Shown here in pieces: positions 8,382-15,794 of a stretch of DNA of 38,688 nucleotides. Source of the stretch: Defluviicoccus sp. (GTDB lineage Bacteria > Pseudomonadota > Alphaproteobacteria > MPNO01); assembly GCA_028820505.1 (NCBI GenBank), contig JAPPIT010000015.1:1-38688 (forward strand), in the 5' to 3' direction. Positions within the stretch are counted from its first letter, which is position 1; every line of letters begins with the position of its first letter. Position numbers and translations under genes: made by a program. The notes below the pieces were generated by a model. The model ran no database searches, was not told where the DNA came from, and saw only the letters and a list, made by a program, of their open reading frames with translations.

Positions 8382-9188
8382 CTACCGCGCGGCGAGCTCG
8401 GCTTCCGCCTCGACCATGCCGCGCGATGCCTCCTCGCGAAGCAGCGTCCATAGCCTGCCGACATATTCGCCGAATTTCGGCGTGGAAATGACCTCCGACG
8501 AACGCGGACGCGGCAGATCGATCGAGATCACTTCCTTGATCTTTCCCGGCCGGAAGGACATTACCACCACCCGGTCGGACAGCTGGACCGCCTCGGTGAT
8601 GTTGTGGGTGATCAGCAGCATCGTCTGGTTCAGCGCCGCCCAGATCTCCAGCATCTTGTCGCCCAGCAGCATGCGCGTTTGTTCGTCGAGCGCGCCGAAC
8701 GGCTCGTCGAGCAGCATGATGCGCGGCTCGTAGGCCAGCGTCCGCGCCACCGCCGTCCGCTGCTTCATCCCGCCCGAGAGCTGCGCCGGGTAGTGGTTCT
8801 CGAATCCTTCGAGGCCGACCAGGCTCACGAATTTCCGCGCCCGCTCATCCCGCTCCGGTTTGCCCATCCCCTGGACCTCGAGCGGGAAGGCGACGTTGTC
8901 GAGCGTGGTTCGCCACGGGAAGGTCGATTCCTCCTGGAACACCACGCCCACGTCGCGATGCGCGCCGTCCACCGCCCGTCCGTCGATCCGGACGCTGCCC
9001 TCGTACTGGGCGATCAGGCCTCCGACGATGTTGAACAGGGTCGACTTGCCGCAGCCGCTCGGGCCGATCACCGACACGAACTCGCCCTCGGCCACGTCGA
9101 GCGTCACCCGGTCGAGGGCCTGGACGGGATTCTCGCCGTCAAGGTCGTAGGTCTTGGAGACCTCGGAAATCTCGAGAATGTCGGCCAT
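8382..9188 (-). CDS. ABC transporter ATP-binding protein, NitT/TauT type
   Basis: A 268-residue nucleotide-binding subunit. Walker A GPSGCGKST (42-50), Q-loop Gln85 in FQEESTFPWRT, signature LSGGMKQ (137-143), Walker B IMLLDE (157-162), D-loop GALDEQ and H-loop His195 are all intact. The FPWRT-type Q-loop is characteristic of SsuB/TauB-like ATPases. It is the first gene of the minus-strand operon and is divergent from the FMN dehydrogenase at 9277. The start at 9188 has GGAG 4 nt upstream. It powers uptake through the two permeases at 5739-7324. Confidence 0.95.
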   Translation of the reverse strand: MADILEISEVSKTYDLDGENPVQALDRVTLDVAEGEFVSVIGPSGCGKSTLFNIVGGLIAQYEGSVRIDGRAVDGAHRDVGVVFQEESTFPWRTTLDNVAFPLEVQGMGKPERDERARKFVSLVGLEGFENHYPAQLSGGMKQRTAVARTLAYEPRIMLLDEPFGALDEQTRMLLGDKMLEIWAALNQTMLLITHNITEAVQLSDRVVVMSFRPGKIKEVISIDLPRPRSSEVISTPKFGEYVGRLWTLLREEASRGMVEAEAELAAR

Positions 9189-9276
9189 GGTTCTCCGCGC
9201 CGCTCCGGCGTGGGATCATGTTTCGTCGCTGGCGCCGCCGCTGTCAACGGCGCCGCCGCAACCTCCGGAGTACCCC
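9189..9276. promoter_or_regulatory. Divergent intergenic region with GC-rich inverted repeat
   Basis: This 88 bp gap must hold the start signals of both the ABC operon and the FMN dehydrogenase. It contains GGCGCCG (9231-9237) and its inverse CGGCGCC (9248-9254), 10 bp apart, a plausible shared operator or hairpin. The ribosome site of the plus-strand gene (CCGGAG) lies at its right end. No clear sigma-70 boxes are visible. Confidence 0.35.
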
Positions 9277-10353
9277 ATGCCAGAGCGATACGAGACCACT
9301 CACGAGATCGTCCGTGCCGCGCGTCGGAGCGTCAGCCAGCCGGTCTGGAACTACATCACCGGCGCCGCCGAGACCGAGACCACGATGCGGCGCAACCGGC
9401 ACGCGCTGGATCGTATCGCGTTCCGCCCCCGGGTGCTGCGCGACGTCTCCGAGATCGACGTGAGCGGCGAGTTGCTCGGCCACAGGCTCCGCATCCCGGT
9501 CCTGCTCGCCCCGATCGGATCGCTTCAGACGATAACGCCGGACGGCGCCATCGCCGTGGCCCGGGCGGCTGCCGCGTTCGGCACCCTGCAGATGGTCTCG
9601 ACCGTCACCCAGCCGAGCCTCGAAGAGATCGCGGACTCGGTCGAGCACCCGAAGATCTTCCAGATCTACATCCGGGGCGACGACGGCTGGATCCGGGACC
9701 TCGTGGGACGGGCCCGCGATGCCGGGTACGCCGCGCTGGCGCTCACGGTCGACTCCGCCCATTACGGCCGCCGCGAGCGCCAGCTGCTGACCCGCTGGCT
9801 GCCGCCCAGCGTCCGCACCCAGACCGGTCGCGAATGGCAGACAAAAATCACCTGGGACACCATGGCGATGATGAAGGAGCATGGCGGCCTTCCCTTCATC
9901 CTCAAGGGCATCCAGACCGCCGAGGACGCCGCGCTCGCGGTGGAGCACGGGGTGGACGCGGTCTACGTTTCCAACCATGGCGGCCGCCAGCTCGACCACG
10001 GCCAGGGCACGATCGACATCCTGCGGGAGGTGGTCGCGGCGGTCGGCGGAAGGGTGGAGATCGTGCTCGATTCCGGTATCGCGAGGGGCACCGACGTGCT
10101 CAAGGCGCTCGCGCTCGGCGCCGACGCGGTGGCCATCGGCCGCCTGCAGGCCTGGGCGCTCGCGGCCGGCGGCACGGCGACCTTGATCCGCGCGCTGGAG
10201 ATACTGGAGGCGGAGATGCACAACGCGATGGGGCTGGTCGGGGTCACCAGCCTCGACCGGCTCGACCCGAGCTACGTCACCGAGGCGCCGGCGGTCACCG
10301 AGGCGACCGAGCTCGGCGCCTTCCCGCTGATGGGCGAGGAAATCCGGCTTTGA
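9277..10353 (+). CDS. FMN-dependent 2-hydroxyacid dehydrogenase/oxidase, copy 1
   Basis: A 358-residue TIM-barrel flavoenzyme of the glycolate oxidase/L-lactate/mandelate dehydrogenase family, which oxidises (S)-2-hydroxyacids to 2-oxoacids. FMN and active-site residues by alignment: WNYITGA near 24-30, LLAPIGS (76-82), IYIRG (Tyr131), TVDS (157-160), Lys210 in FILKGI, and the catalytic SNHGGRQLDHG with His234 and Arg237. The ATG at 9277 is chosen over upstream codons because CCGGAG precedes it by 6-7 nt. It is transcribed alone, divergent from the ABC operon and convergent with the ThDP-decarboxylase gene. Electron acceptor (oxygen or quinone) and substrate cannot be assigned. Confidence 0.93.
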   Translation: MPERYETTHEIVRAARRSVSQPVWNYITGAAETETTMRRNRHALDRIAFRPRVLRDVSEIDVSGELLGHRLRIPVLLAPIGSLQTITPDGAIAVARAAAAFGTLQMVSTVTQPSLEEIADSVEHPKIFQIYIRGDDGWIRDLVGRARDAGYAALALTVDSAHYGRRERQLLTRWLPPSVRTQTGREWQTKITWDTMAMMKEHGGLPFILKGIQTAEDAALAVEHGVDAVYVSNHGGRQLDHGQGTIDILREVVAAVGGRVEIVLDSGIARGTDVLKALALGADAVAIGRLQAWALAAGGTATLIRALEILEAEMHNAMGLVGVTSLDRLDPSYVTEAPAVTEATELGAFPLMGEEIRL

Positions 10354-10417
10354 GCTTCAACCCAAAATAGAATCTGTCGACATGATATATAGTGAGTTCT
10401 CGCCGAAGGAGCGAAGA

Positions 10418-10594
10418 ATGAAGTTGATCGGCAGTCTTCGGTACAAGGTGGACGTCCGCGGGGAAATCCTCTCGACAGGTATCGAATGGGAAGCCAGTGC
10501 CGAGAGGTTCGGCGACGAGGCGTCCCTCGATACGGTCCCTTCGGGACCTACTCGGGATGAGAATCTGCCTAAAGGACTTCCTCACCCTGAGTAG
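10418..10594 (+). pseudogene. Doubtful 58-residue ORF, possible gene remnant
   Basis: The ATG has a strong ribosome site (GAAGGAG, 6 nt away), which is unusual for a random ORF. The peptide opens MKLIGSLRYKVDVRGEILST and then runs into repeat B1, ending at its TAG. The MKLIGS opening resembles glutathione S-transferase N-termini, but the following residues do not match convincingly. It may be the 5' scar of a gene cut by repeat insertion, or chance. Low confidence. Confidence 0.25.
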
Positions 10595-10620
10595 CCGCGA
10601 AGCGGCATACCGAAGAGGGC
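10523..10620. repeat. Palindromic repeat B, copy 1
   Basis: One of three copies of an element bounded by TCCCTCGATACGG on the left and a degenerate TATCGAAGGG-like inverse on the right (here CATACCGAAGAGGG), with TACTCGGGATGAG and CTCACCCTGAGTAG inside as a second inverted pair. The other copies are 13839-13944 and 38471-38563. It is immediately followed by repeat A1, as copy 3 is followed by A3. Extragenic and not coding. Confidence 0.8.
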
Positions 10621-10663
10621 TTATATCGATCACTTGATGGGCGGGAGGGCCGCGACACTTCTT

Positions 10664-10778
10664 CCGTCATGCCCGGACTTGTTCCGGGCATCCACGTCCC
10701 TCCGCCGTCTCGCGCGTGCCCGGTTCGTACCGCGAAGCCGCAAGACGTGGATGCCCGGAACAAGTCCGGGCATGACGG
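10664..10778. repeat. Palindromic repeat A, copy 1 (35 bp perfect inverted arms)
   Basis: Left arm 10664-10698 and right arm 10744-10778 are exact reverse complements. Each arm carries its own inner hairpin (CCCGGA, loop CTTGT, TCCGGG), so the element can form a cruciform-like nested structure. The 45 bp centre is in inverse orientation relative to the centres of copies 2 (33239-33352) and 3 (38589-38688). No transposase of any kind is encoded, so it would be a non-autonomous REP/MITE-like repeat. Confidence 0.85.
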
Positions 10779-10839
10779 TATGGGGGCGGGTGGGGCGCCG
10801 ACCGTGACGGACGACCGCAACGCCGCGTCCCTTACCGCC

Positions 10840-12645
10840 TCAGCTCGCCGTGCCGGTCGACGCCTCGCCGCTGGCGCGCGTCACCATGGGCGCGCTGTAG
10901 CCCGGCTGGACCACCACGTCGAGCAGGAAGGGGTTGCCCGCCTCGACGGCGGCGATCGCCGCATCCAGCGCTCCGGGAAGGTCGCCCACGGTCTCCACCG
11001 GACCCGCCGCGGCGACGCCTTGCGAGCGCGCGTAGCCCGCGAGGTCGATCGCGGGATCGTCGATGCGCTGGCCGATCCACCGGTTCTCGACCGGGCGGTT
11101 ACGCTCCTTCGCCATCGCCTCCTGATGGACCTCGTCGTTGAAGTTCGACCGGTTGTTGGACACCACGAAGAGCACCGGGATGTTGTAGTGCGCGGCGGTC
11201 CAGAGCGCCGAGCCGCCCTGCATGAAGTCGCCGTCGCCGAGGATCGAGACCGGCACCCGTCCCGATCCCATCAGCGCGAGCCCCGCCCCGATGGCGTTGC
11301 CGGGACCGGACCCGAGCCCGCCCCCGCCATCGTTGCCGAGATAATCCAGCGGCTCGGAGAAATGGTACGAATCGCCGGCCCAGCCGAGCGGCACGCGGGT
11401 GAGCGTGATCTTCCTGTCCCCCTTGACCCGGTTGAGCGCGCCCGCGATGTCGCGCGGTGCGATCGGCGCGGACGCGTCCTTGACATCGGGTTCGGCGAGC
11501 GGCACCGGATCGCCGCCCGCGAATTTCGGCTTGCCGTCCAGCCTGTCCTCCACCGCCGCGAGAAGCTGGGCGACGAACGCATCCGGGTCGGCGAGCAGGC
11601 GCCGGTCGCCCACCGCCAGCCCGAAATGGTCCATCGACCAGCCGTTATGGACGTAGGAATCGAGGGTCACGTCGATCACCGTCGCGGGAACGCCGTAGCC
11701 GAGGCCGAGCGCCTTGAAGGTGCCGGCGAGGTCGATCCAGTCGAGCACGAGGAGCGCGTCCGCATTGCGCACCAGGTCCTCGCCCGGCCCGCGCACCCAG
11801 TTGGAGGGCGGCCCGGCATGGAGCGGATGCCCGGTCGGGAACGAAGCCGAGGTCTTGAGGTCGGTGACCACGCGCGCGCCCAGCATCTCGGCGAGGCGCA
11901 CGCGGCGGTCCCAGCCGTCCGGGCTGCGCGAGACCCGGCCGATCATCATCACCGGCCGCTCGGCACCGATCAGGGTTTCCGCCGCCGCGGCAACGGCGCC
12001 GGCCGAGGCGTGAGGCGTCTCGGGCGGGGCGAAGCGGGCGGCATCCGGGATCGTCACCTCGCCGTCGAGCCGGGTCTCCTGGAGCCCCGCGTCGAGGCAG
12101 ATATAGACCGGCCCCCGGGGCGGCGTCTTCGCCATGATCCCGCCGCGCAGCATCGTCTCGACGATGGCCTCGGCGGAACGGGGTTCGTCGTCCCATTTGA
12201 CGAAGTTCCTGAGCATCATGCCCTGGTCCTTGGCGGTGTGGATCCAGTCGATCCATGGCCGCCGCAGCGGTGCGTCGACCGGCCCGGTCGCCCCCATCAC
12301 ATAGACCGGCGCGCGGTCGCACCACGCGTTGAACATCCCCATCAGGCCGTGCATCAGCCCCACGTTGGAGTGGACGATCGCCCCCATCGGCTCGTCGGCG
12401 ACCTTGGCGTAGCCGTGGGCGATCGAGACCGCGTGATCCTCGTGCAGGCACAGCAGCATCTGCGGGTCTTCGTTGCCGAGATAGTTGACGATCGAATCGT
12501 GAAACCCGCGATAGCTGGCGCCGGGATTCAGCGAGACGTACTTGATCCCGAGCCGGCGCAGCATCTCGGCCGCGACGTCGCTGGTCCATTCCATCTGCCG
12601 GTTGCCGCCAATCTCGGGGCGATCGAATTGCTGCAGCATGTTCAT
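10840..12645 (-). CDS. Thiamine diphosphate-dependent decarboxylase (benzoylformate decarboxylase/acetolactate synthase-like)
   Basis: A 601-residue ThDP enzyme with the usual three domains. The catalytic glutamate is Glu69 in LHEDHAVSIAHGYAK. The Mg/ThDP motif begins GDGDFMQG (470-477) and ends with Asn497-Asn498 in VVSNNRSN, the exact spacing expected. The middle domain (about 210-370) has no recognisable FAD site, suggesting a simple 2-oxoacid decarboxylase rather than a true acetolactate synthase. The gene starts 3 bp after the stop of an FMN 2-hydroxyacid dehydrogenase, so the pair probably works sequentially: 2-hydroxyacid to 2-oxoacid to aldehyde plus CO2, as MdlB and MdlC do with mandelate. 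The exact substrate is unknown. Confidence 0.88.
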   Translation of the reverse strand: MNMLQQFDRPEIGGNRQMEWTSDVAAEMLRRLGIKYVSLNPGASYRGFHDSIVNYLGNEDPQMLLCLHEDHAVSIAHGYAKVADEPMGAIVHSNVGLMHGLMGMFNAWCDRAPVYVMGATGPVDAPLRRPWIDWIHTAKDQGMMLRNFVKWDDEPRSAEAIVETMLRGGIMAKTPPRGPVYICLDAGLQETRLDGEVTIPDAARFAPPETPHASAGAVAAAAETLIGAERPVMMIGRVSRSPDGWDRRVRLAEMLGARVVTDLKTSASFPTGHPLHAGPPSNWVRGPGEDLVRNADALLVLDWIDLAGTFKALGLGYGVPATVIDVTLDSYVHNGWSMDHFGLAVGDRRLLADPDAFVAQLLAAVEDRLDGKPKFAGGDPVPLAEPDVKDASAPIAPRDIAGALNRVKGDRKITLTRVPLGWAGDSYHFSEPLDYLGNDGGGGLGSGPGNAIGAGLALMGSGRVPVSILGDGDFMQGGSALWTAAHYNIPVLFVVSNNRSNFNDEVHQEAMAKERNRPVENRWIGQRIDDPAIDLAGYARSQGVAAAGPVETVGDLPGALDAAIAAVEAGNPFLLDVVVQPGYSAPMVTRASGEASTGTAS

Positions 12646-12648
12646 CGC

Positions 12649-13731
12649 TCAGTACTCCGGTGACCTGAGTTTGAGAAAGGGGAAGGCGGACAGCACGGAA
12701 GGCTCGCGCACGGGCGGCGCCTCATGCAGGAAGGTTTCGTCGAGCTGGTCCAGCCGGGTGAGGCCCATCAGCCCCATCGCGATCCGCATTTCGTCTTCGA
12801 GCAGTTCCAGAACACGGACGATCCCAGACATGCCCTGGGCCGCGAGTCCGAACCCCTGCACCTTGCCGATGGCGACCGAATCGGCGCCGCGCGCGATCGC
12901 CTTGACGATGTCGGTCCCGCGCATGAAACCGCCGTCGACGACGATTTCCGCCCTGCCGGAGACCGCTTCGACCACTTCGGGAAGCACGTCTATCGTGGCC
13001 CTGCCGTGGTCGAGTTGCCGACCGCCATGGTTGGACACATAAACAGTGTCCACCCCGTGCTCGACGCAGAGCGCCGCGTCCTCCGCCGTCGCAACCCCCT
13101 TGATCTGGAGCGGGATGTCGAAGGAGTCCTTGAACCACTTGACCAGATCCCAGTCGAGCCTGGCCTGGTATTCCATGCCCTCTCCCGCGGCAGAGCGGCG
13201 CGCGGTCGGCACGTAGCGCTTGATCAAATCGCGTTCGCGCCGCGAATAAAGCGCGACATCCACGGTGAGGCAGAACGCGGTATATCCGGTCGAAATCGCG
13301 CGCTGCGCCACATCGGCCACCGTGTCGCGGCCGCCCCGGACGTAGAGTTGATAGACCTTCGGATGGCCGGTGTTCTTGGCGACCGTCTCCATCCCGGGAT
13401 GCGTGACCGAACTCAGATAGGAAACCGTGCCGAACGATTCCGCCGCCTTGGCGACTGCCATCGAGCCGTCCGGATGCAAGAGTTCCAACGAGCCCATCGG
13501 CGCCAGCGACACCGGCAGCCGCGTCGCGTGGCCGGCGATCTTGGCGGACAGGTCGATGCTGCTCACGTCATTGAGCACCCGTGGGCGGAAAGCGATCGAA
13601 TCGAGACCCAGCCGATTGCGCAGCAGGGAAGTCTCGGTCTCGGTTCCGCCGGTCAAGTAATCCCATGCCCCGTCCGACAGGTTGCCGCGCGCGGCGGCGA
13701 CGATCTCATGCAGTGTCGCGAAGTCAGCCAA
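12649..13731 (-). CDS. FMN-dependent 2-hydroxyacid dehydrogenase/oxidase, copy 2
   Basis: A 360-residue paralogue of the enzyme at 9277. Active-site features: WDYLTGG near 23-29, LAPMGS (76-81), LYVRGG (Tyr130), TVDV, Lys211 in LQIKGV, SNHGGRQLDHG with His235 and Arg238, and DGGFMRGTD. The start is TTG at 13731, supported by GGGAGGAG just upstream; no ATG fits. It is separated from the ThDP gene by 3 bp, forming a two-gene module. Repeat B2 and element D5 lie directly upstream, so its link to the UbiD operon transcript is uncertain. Likely soluble, or peripheral at the membrane as in mandelate dehydrogenase, but no membrane-insertion loop is obvious. Confidence 0.92.
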   Translation of the reverse strand: MADFATLHEIVAAARGNLSDGAWDYLTGGTETETSLLRNRLGLDSIAFRPRVLNDVSSIDLSAKIAGHATRLPVSLAPMGSLELLHPDGSMAVAKAAESFGTVSYLSSVTHPGMETVAKNTGHPKVYQLYVRGGRDTVADVAQRAISTGYTAFCLTVDVALYSRRERDLIKRYVPTARRSAAGEGMEYQARLDWDLVKWFKDSFDIPLQIKGVATAEDAALCVEHGVDTVYVSNHGGRQLDHGRATIDVLPEVVEAVSGRAEIVVDGGFMRGTDIVKAIARGADSVAIGKVQGFGLAAQGMSGIVRVLELLEDEMRIAMGLMGLTRLDQLDETFLHEAPPVREPSVLSAFPFLKLRSPEY

Positions 13732-13784
13732 TCGCTCCTCCCGGGCGGTGTTGCGCAGGGTCTAGTCGCGCGCTGCGGCGCAGT

Positions 13785-13815
13785 CCAGAGCCTGCCCGTT
13801 TTGGTTGGAAGCGCC
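13785..13815. repeat. Short palindromic element D, copy 5 (degenerate)
   Basis: The sequence CCAGAGCCTGCCCGTTTTGG and onward resembles element D in the orientation of copy D4. It lies upstream of the FMN dehydrogenase gene rather than at a stop codon. It is a degenerate match recognised by its GAGCCTG, CCGTTTT and GGAAGCGCC blocks. Confidence 0.5.
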
Positions 13816-13838
13816 AAGCTTAGCCCGATCGCGGCGCG

Positions 13839-13944
13839 TCCCTCGATACGGCGCTGTCGCGCCTACTCGGGATGAGGGCGTTTTTCTATTCGATTTCACG
13901 ACTTCCTCACCCTGAGCAGGCGCGACAGCGCCGTATCGAAGGGC
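13839..13944. repeat. Palindromic repeat B, copy 2
   Basis: Outer arms TCCCTCGATACGGCGCTGTC and its inverse ending TATCGAAGGG pair almost perfectly here. Inner blocks are TACTCGGGATGAGG and CCTCACCCTGAGCAG. It fills most of the 256 bp gap between UbiD copy 1 and FMN dehydrogenase copy 2, and could terminate or attenuate the UbiD transcript. Confidence 0.85.
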
Positions 13945-13960
13945 GTGCCTCGGCTTCGGC

Positions 13961-13991
13961 AGCGGTTCGATTTGAAACGGACAGGTTCTAG
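13961..13991. repeat. Short palindromic element D, copy 1, overlapping a stop codon
   Basis: Sequence blocks AGCGGTTCGATTTGAAACGG and ACAGGTTCTAG. On the minus strand the CTAG end supplies the TAG stop of UbiD copy 1 (CTA at 13988-13990). Other copies are at 15764, 25031, 15606 and 13785. Confidence 0.65.
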
Positions 13992-15640
13992 TCGTCGCCC
14001 TCGTCCACGCGGCGGACTTCGGTGTTCATTTCCACGTCCTTGCGCCGTCGCTGGGCGATGATCCGGCCGGTCTCGAAATAGTCGCCCTCGGTCGCGAGCG
14101 CGGCCGCGCGGTCGAACTCGTCGGACCATTCGCCGAGGCTGTAGCCGTGCCACGGCGTCTCGGGTTTGAGCGGCGGCAGGCCGAGCTCCTCCCATATCCT
14201 CCGGGCGTTCTCCATGAACTCGCGCTTGGGCAGCGAGATCGGCGGGAAATCTTCCTTGAGCGTCGCGTCGATAAGCACGCTCGCGTCCTCGCCGTCGTTG
14301 CGCAGGCTGCGCGGGCCGTGGCCCTGGTCGCGATGGCCGAGCACCTCGAGATCGAGGGCCGGGTTGGCGCGGTACGCCATCGCCCAGAACAGCGCGTCGG
14401 CATTGTCGAGGTCGATGTCGTCATTGACCGCGATGACGTATTTGCCGGCCGCGCGATGCAGCGAGGCGGCGCCGTAGAGCGCGCGCCAGATCTCCGTTCT
14501 CGGCAGGCTCCGCTCCACCTGAATGACGATCACCTTGCGGATATTGGTCAGCGGCTCGTGCATGCCGACGCGGATCACGCCCTTGATGCCGAGTCGATCT
14601 CGAAGATGGGCGAGAAAGAGCGGCTCCATGCCGACCCGCTTGATCGTGCTCGACTCCGACGGCGTGACCTGGCTGATGATGGAGGTGAGGACGGCATTTT
14701 TTCGCCGGGTGACGGCGGTCACGTCCATGAAGGCGTTGAACTCCTGCAGGTTGACGTGGCCGTGGCTTTCGCCGAACGGCGCCTCCGGCTCGAGATATTC
14801 GGTGTCGATATAGCCCTCGACCACGATCTCCGCCTCCGCCGGGACGAGGAGGTCGACGGTCTTCGCCCTGACGACGTTCAGCGGATGGCCGACCAAGCCG
14901 CCCGCGATGTCGAACTCGCTGACCGTCTCGGGCAGCTTGAGCGTCGAGGTGAAGGTGACGCAGGGCGGCGCGCCGAGCACGACCGCGGCCGGCATGCGCT
15001 CGCCGCGCTCGCGGTATTTCAGCCAGTGGCCGTAGATGCCCGGGCGGAGCTCGAGCGAGGGGTTCATGCCGAGGCGCAGGGGCGCCTTCACCTGCCCCCG
15101 GTAGTTGCCCATGTTCTGGACGCTGGTGTCGGGGTCGCGGGTGATGTACTGCGAGAGCGTCGTGTAGGGCGCGTTGTCCCAGCCGGGCGTCGAGATCGGC
15201 ACCGGGATGCCGTCGAGCGCGTTGCCCTCGACATTCAGCGCCTCGCCGGTGAACACGAGCTCGTGGCACGGCGCGTCCGCCACTTCGCGCGGCGGAACGG
15301 GATTGGCGATGGCCTCCGCCCAGCGCTCCTCGATCTTGTCGAGCTCGCAGCCGATGCCGCGCCGGTAGATCTCCCGGCTCGCCGCCAGCCCGCCCACGAT
15401 CACCGGGATGTCGTAGCGCCGGCCCTTGGAGTCGACCACGTTGGTGAACAGGAACGCCTTCCGCTCGTGCTCCGGGATGCCGCCGCGGAACTGCCATCGG
15501 ACCAGCGGATGCATTTCCGTGTCCTTGTTGATCTCCCGGTCGACGCGGACCAGCAACCCCGCCTCTTCCAGGGTCGCGATGTGGTCGTGGAGATCGGGGT
15601 AGCCCCTAGAGCGGATCCGTTTTTGTTGGAACCGCTTCAT
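13988..15640 (-). CDS. UbiD-family (prenyl-FMN) decarboxylase, copy 1
   Basis: A 550-residue protein. UbiD enzymes use prenylated FMN for reversible decarboxylation of unsaturated or aromatic acids. By alignment with Fdc1 the cofactor/metal ligands Asn176, His205 and Glu242 and the catalytic Arg181, Glu286 and Glu291 are all present (VQNMGNYRGQ, GHWLKYR, SEFDIAGG, EPEAPFGESHGHV). The first dozen residues (MKRFQQKRIRSR) are encoded by repeat element D4 and differ from the paralogues, which share homology from GYPDLHDHI onward. The stop codon lies in element D1. It has a GGGAGAG ribosome site. The paralogues at 15791 and 18172 share the same motifs. Substrate unknown; no UbiX is in the window. 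Confidence 0.93.
   Translation of the reverse strand: MKRFQQKRIRSRGYPDLHDHIATLEEAGLLVRVDREINKDTEMHPLVRWQFRGGIPEHERKAFLFTNVVDSKGRRYDIPVIVGGLAASREIYRRGIGCELDKIEERWAEAIANPVPPREVADAPCHELVFTGEALNVEGNALDGIPVPISTPGWDNAPYTTLSQYITRDPDTSVQNMGNYRGQVKAPLRLGMNPSLELRPGIYGHWLKYRERGERMPAAVVLGAPPCVTFTSTLKLPETVSEFDIAGGLVGHPLNVVRAKTVDLLVPAEAEIVVEGYIDTEYLEPEAPFGESHGHVNLQEFNAFMDVTAVTRRKNAVLTSIISQVTPSESSTIKRVGMEPLFLAHLRDRLGIKGVIRVGMHEPLTNIRKVIVIQVERSLPRTEIWRALYGAASLHRAAGKYVIAVNDDIDLDNADALFWAMAYRANPALDLEVLGHRDQGHGPRSLRNDGEDASVLIDATLKEDFPPISLPKREFMENARRIWEELGLPPLKPETPWHGYSLGEWSDEFDRAAALATEGDYFETGRIIAQRRRKDVEMNTEVRRVDEGDD
15606..15638. repeat. Short element D, copy 4, encoding the UbiD1 N-terminus
   Basis: Sequence CTAGAGCGGATCCGTTTTTG to ACCGCTTC; ends GAGCGG and CCGCTTC are imperfect inverses. 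It is inverted relative to D2. Read on the minus strand it encodes residues 2-12 of UbiD copy 1. Confidence 0.6.
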
Positions 15641-15651
15641 CCGTTCTCTCC

Positions 15652-15744
15652 CGTCATGGTCGGCGAAGGCCGACCATCCACGTTTTGTTTTTGTTTCCAG
15701 CGCCTTAAAAACTCGTGGATGGTCGGCCTTCGCCGACCATGACG
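15652..15744. repeat. Palindromic repeat C (31 bp perfect inverted arms)
   Basis: Left arm 15652-15682 and right arm 15714-15744 are exact reverse complements with a 31 nt AT-richer centre. Each arm has its own hairpin (GGTCGGC, loop GAAG, GCCGACC region). The arm ends CGTCATG and CATCCACG are identical to those of repeat A although the hairpin cores differ. It lies between UbiD copies 2 and 1, flanked by D4 and D2. Confidence 0.85.
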
Positions 15745-15763
15745 ATGGGGAGACAGGGGTAAA

Positions 15764-15794
15764 GGCGCTTCTATCTGAAACGGACAGGCTCTAG
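15764..15794. repeat. Short element D, copy 2, overlapping a stop codon
   Basis: Blocks GGCGCTTCTATCTGAAACGG and ACAGGCTCTAG. On the minus strand its CTAG end supplies the TAG stop of UbiD copy 2 (CTA at 15791-15793), just as D1 does for UbiD copy 1. Confidence 0.65.

Larger units (their letters stand above)
10354..10839. other. 486 bp convergent intergenic region filled by repeats
   Basis: It lies between two convergent genes. It contains a doubtful small ORF (10418-10594), repeat B1 and repeat A1. The two palindromic repeats occupy most of the space and could act as transcription barriers between the opposing units. No T-tract terminator was found. Confidence 0.5.

Noticed and set aside
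10664-10778. Possible CRISPR or insertion sequence ends
   Set aside because: The arms are a single inverted pair without spacers or repeated units, and no transposase is encoded; they fit a REP/MITE-like palindrome.
15264-15290. TGGCAC motif considered as a sigma-54 promoter
   Set aside because: It lies inside a coding sequence and has no TTGC-type -12 box at the correct distance.
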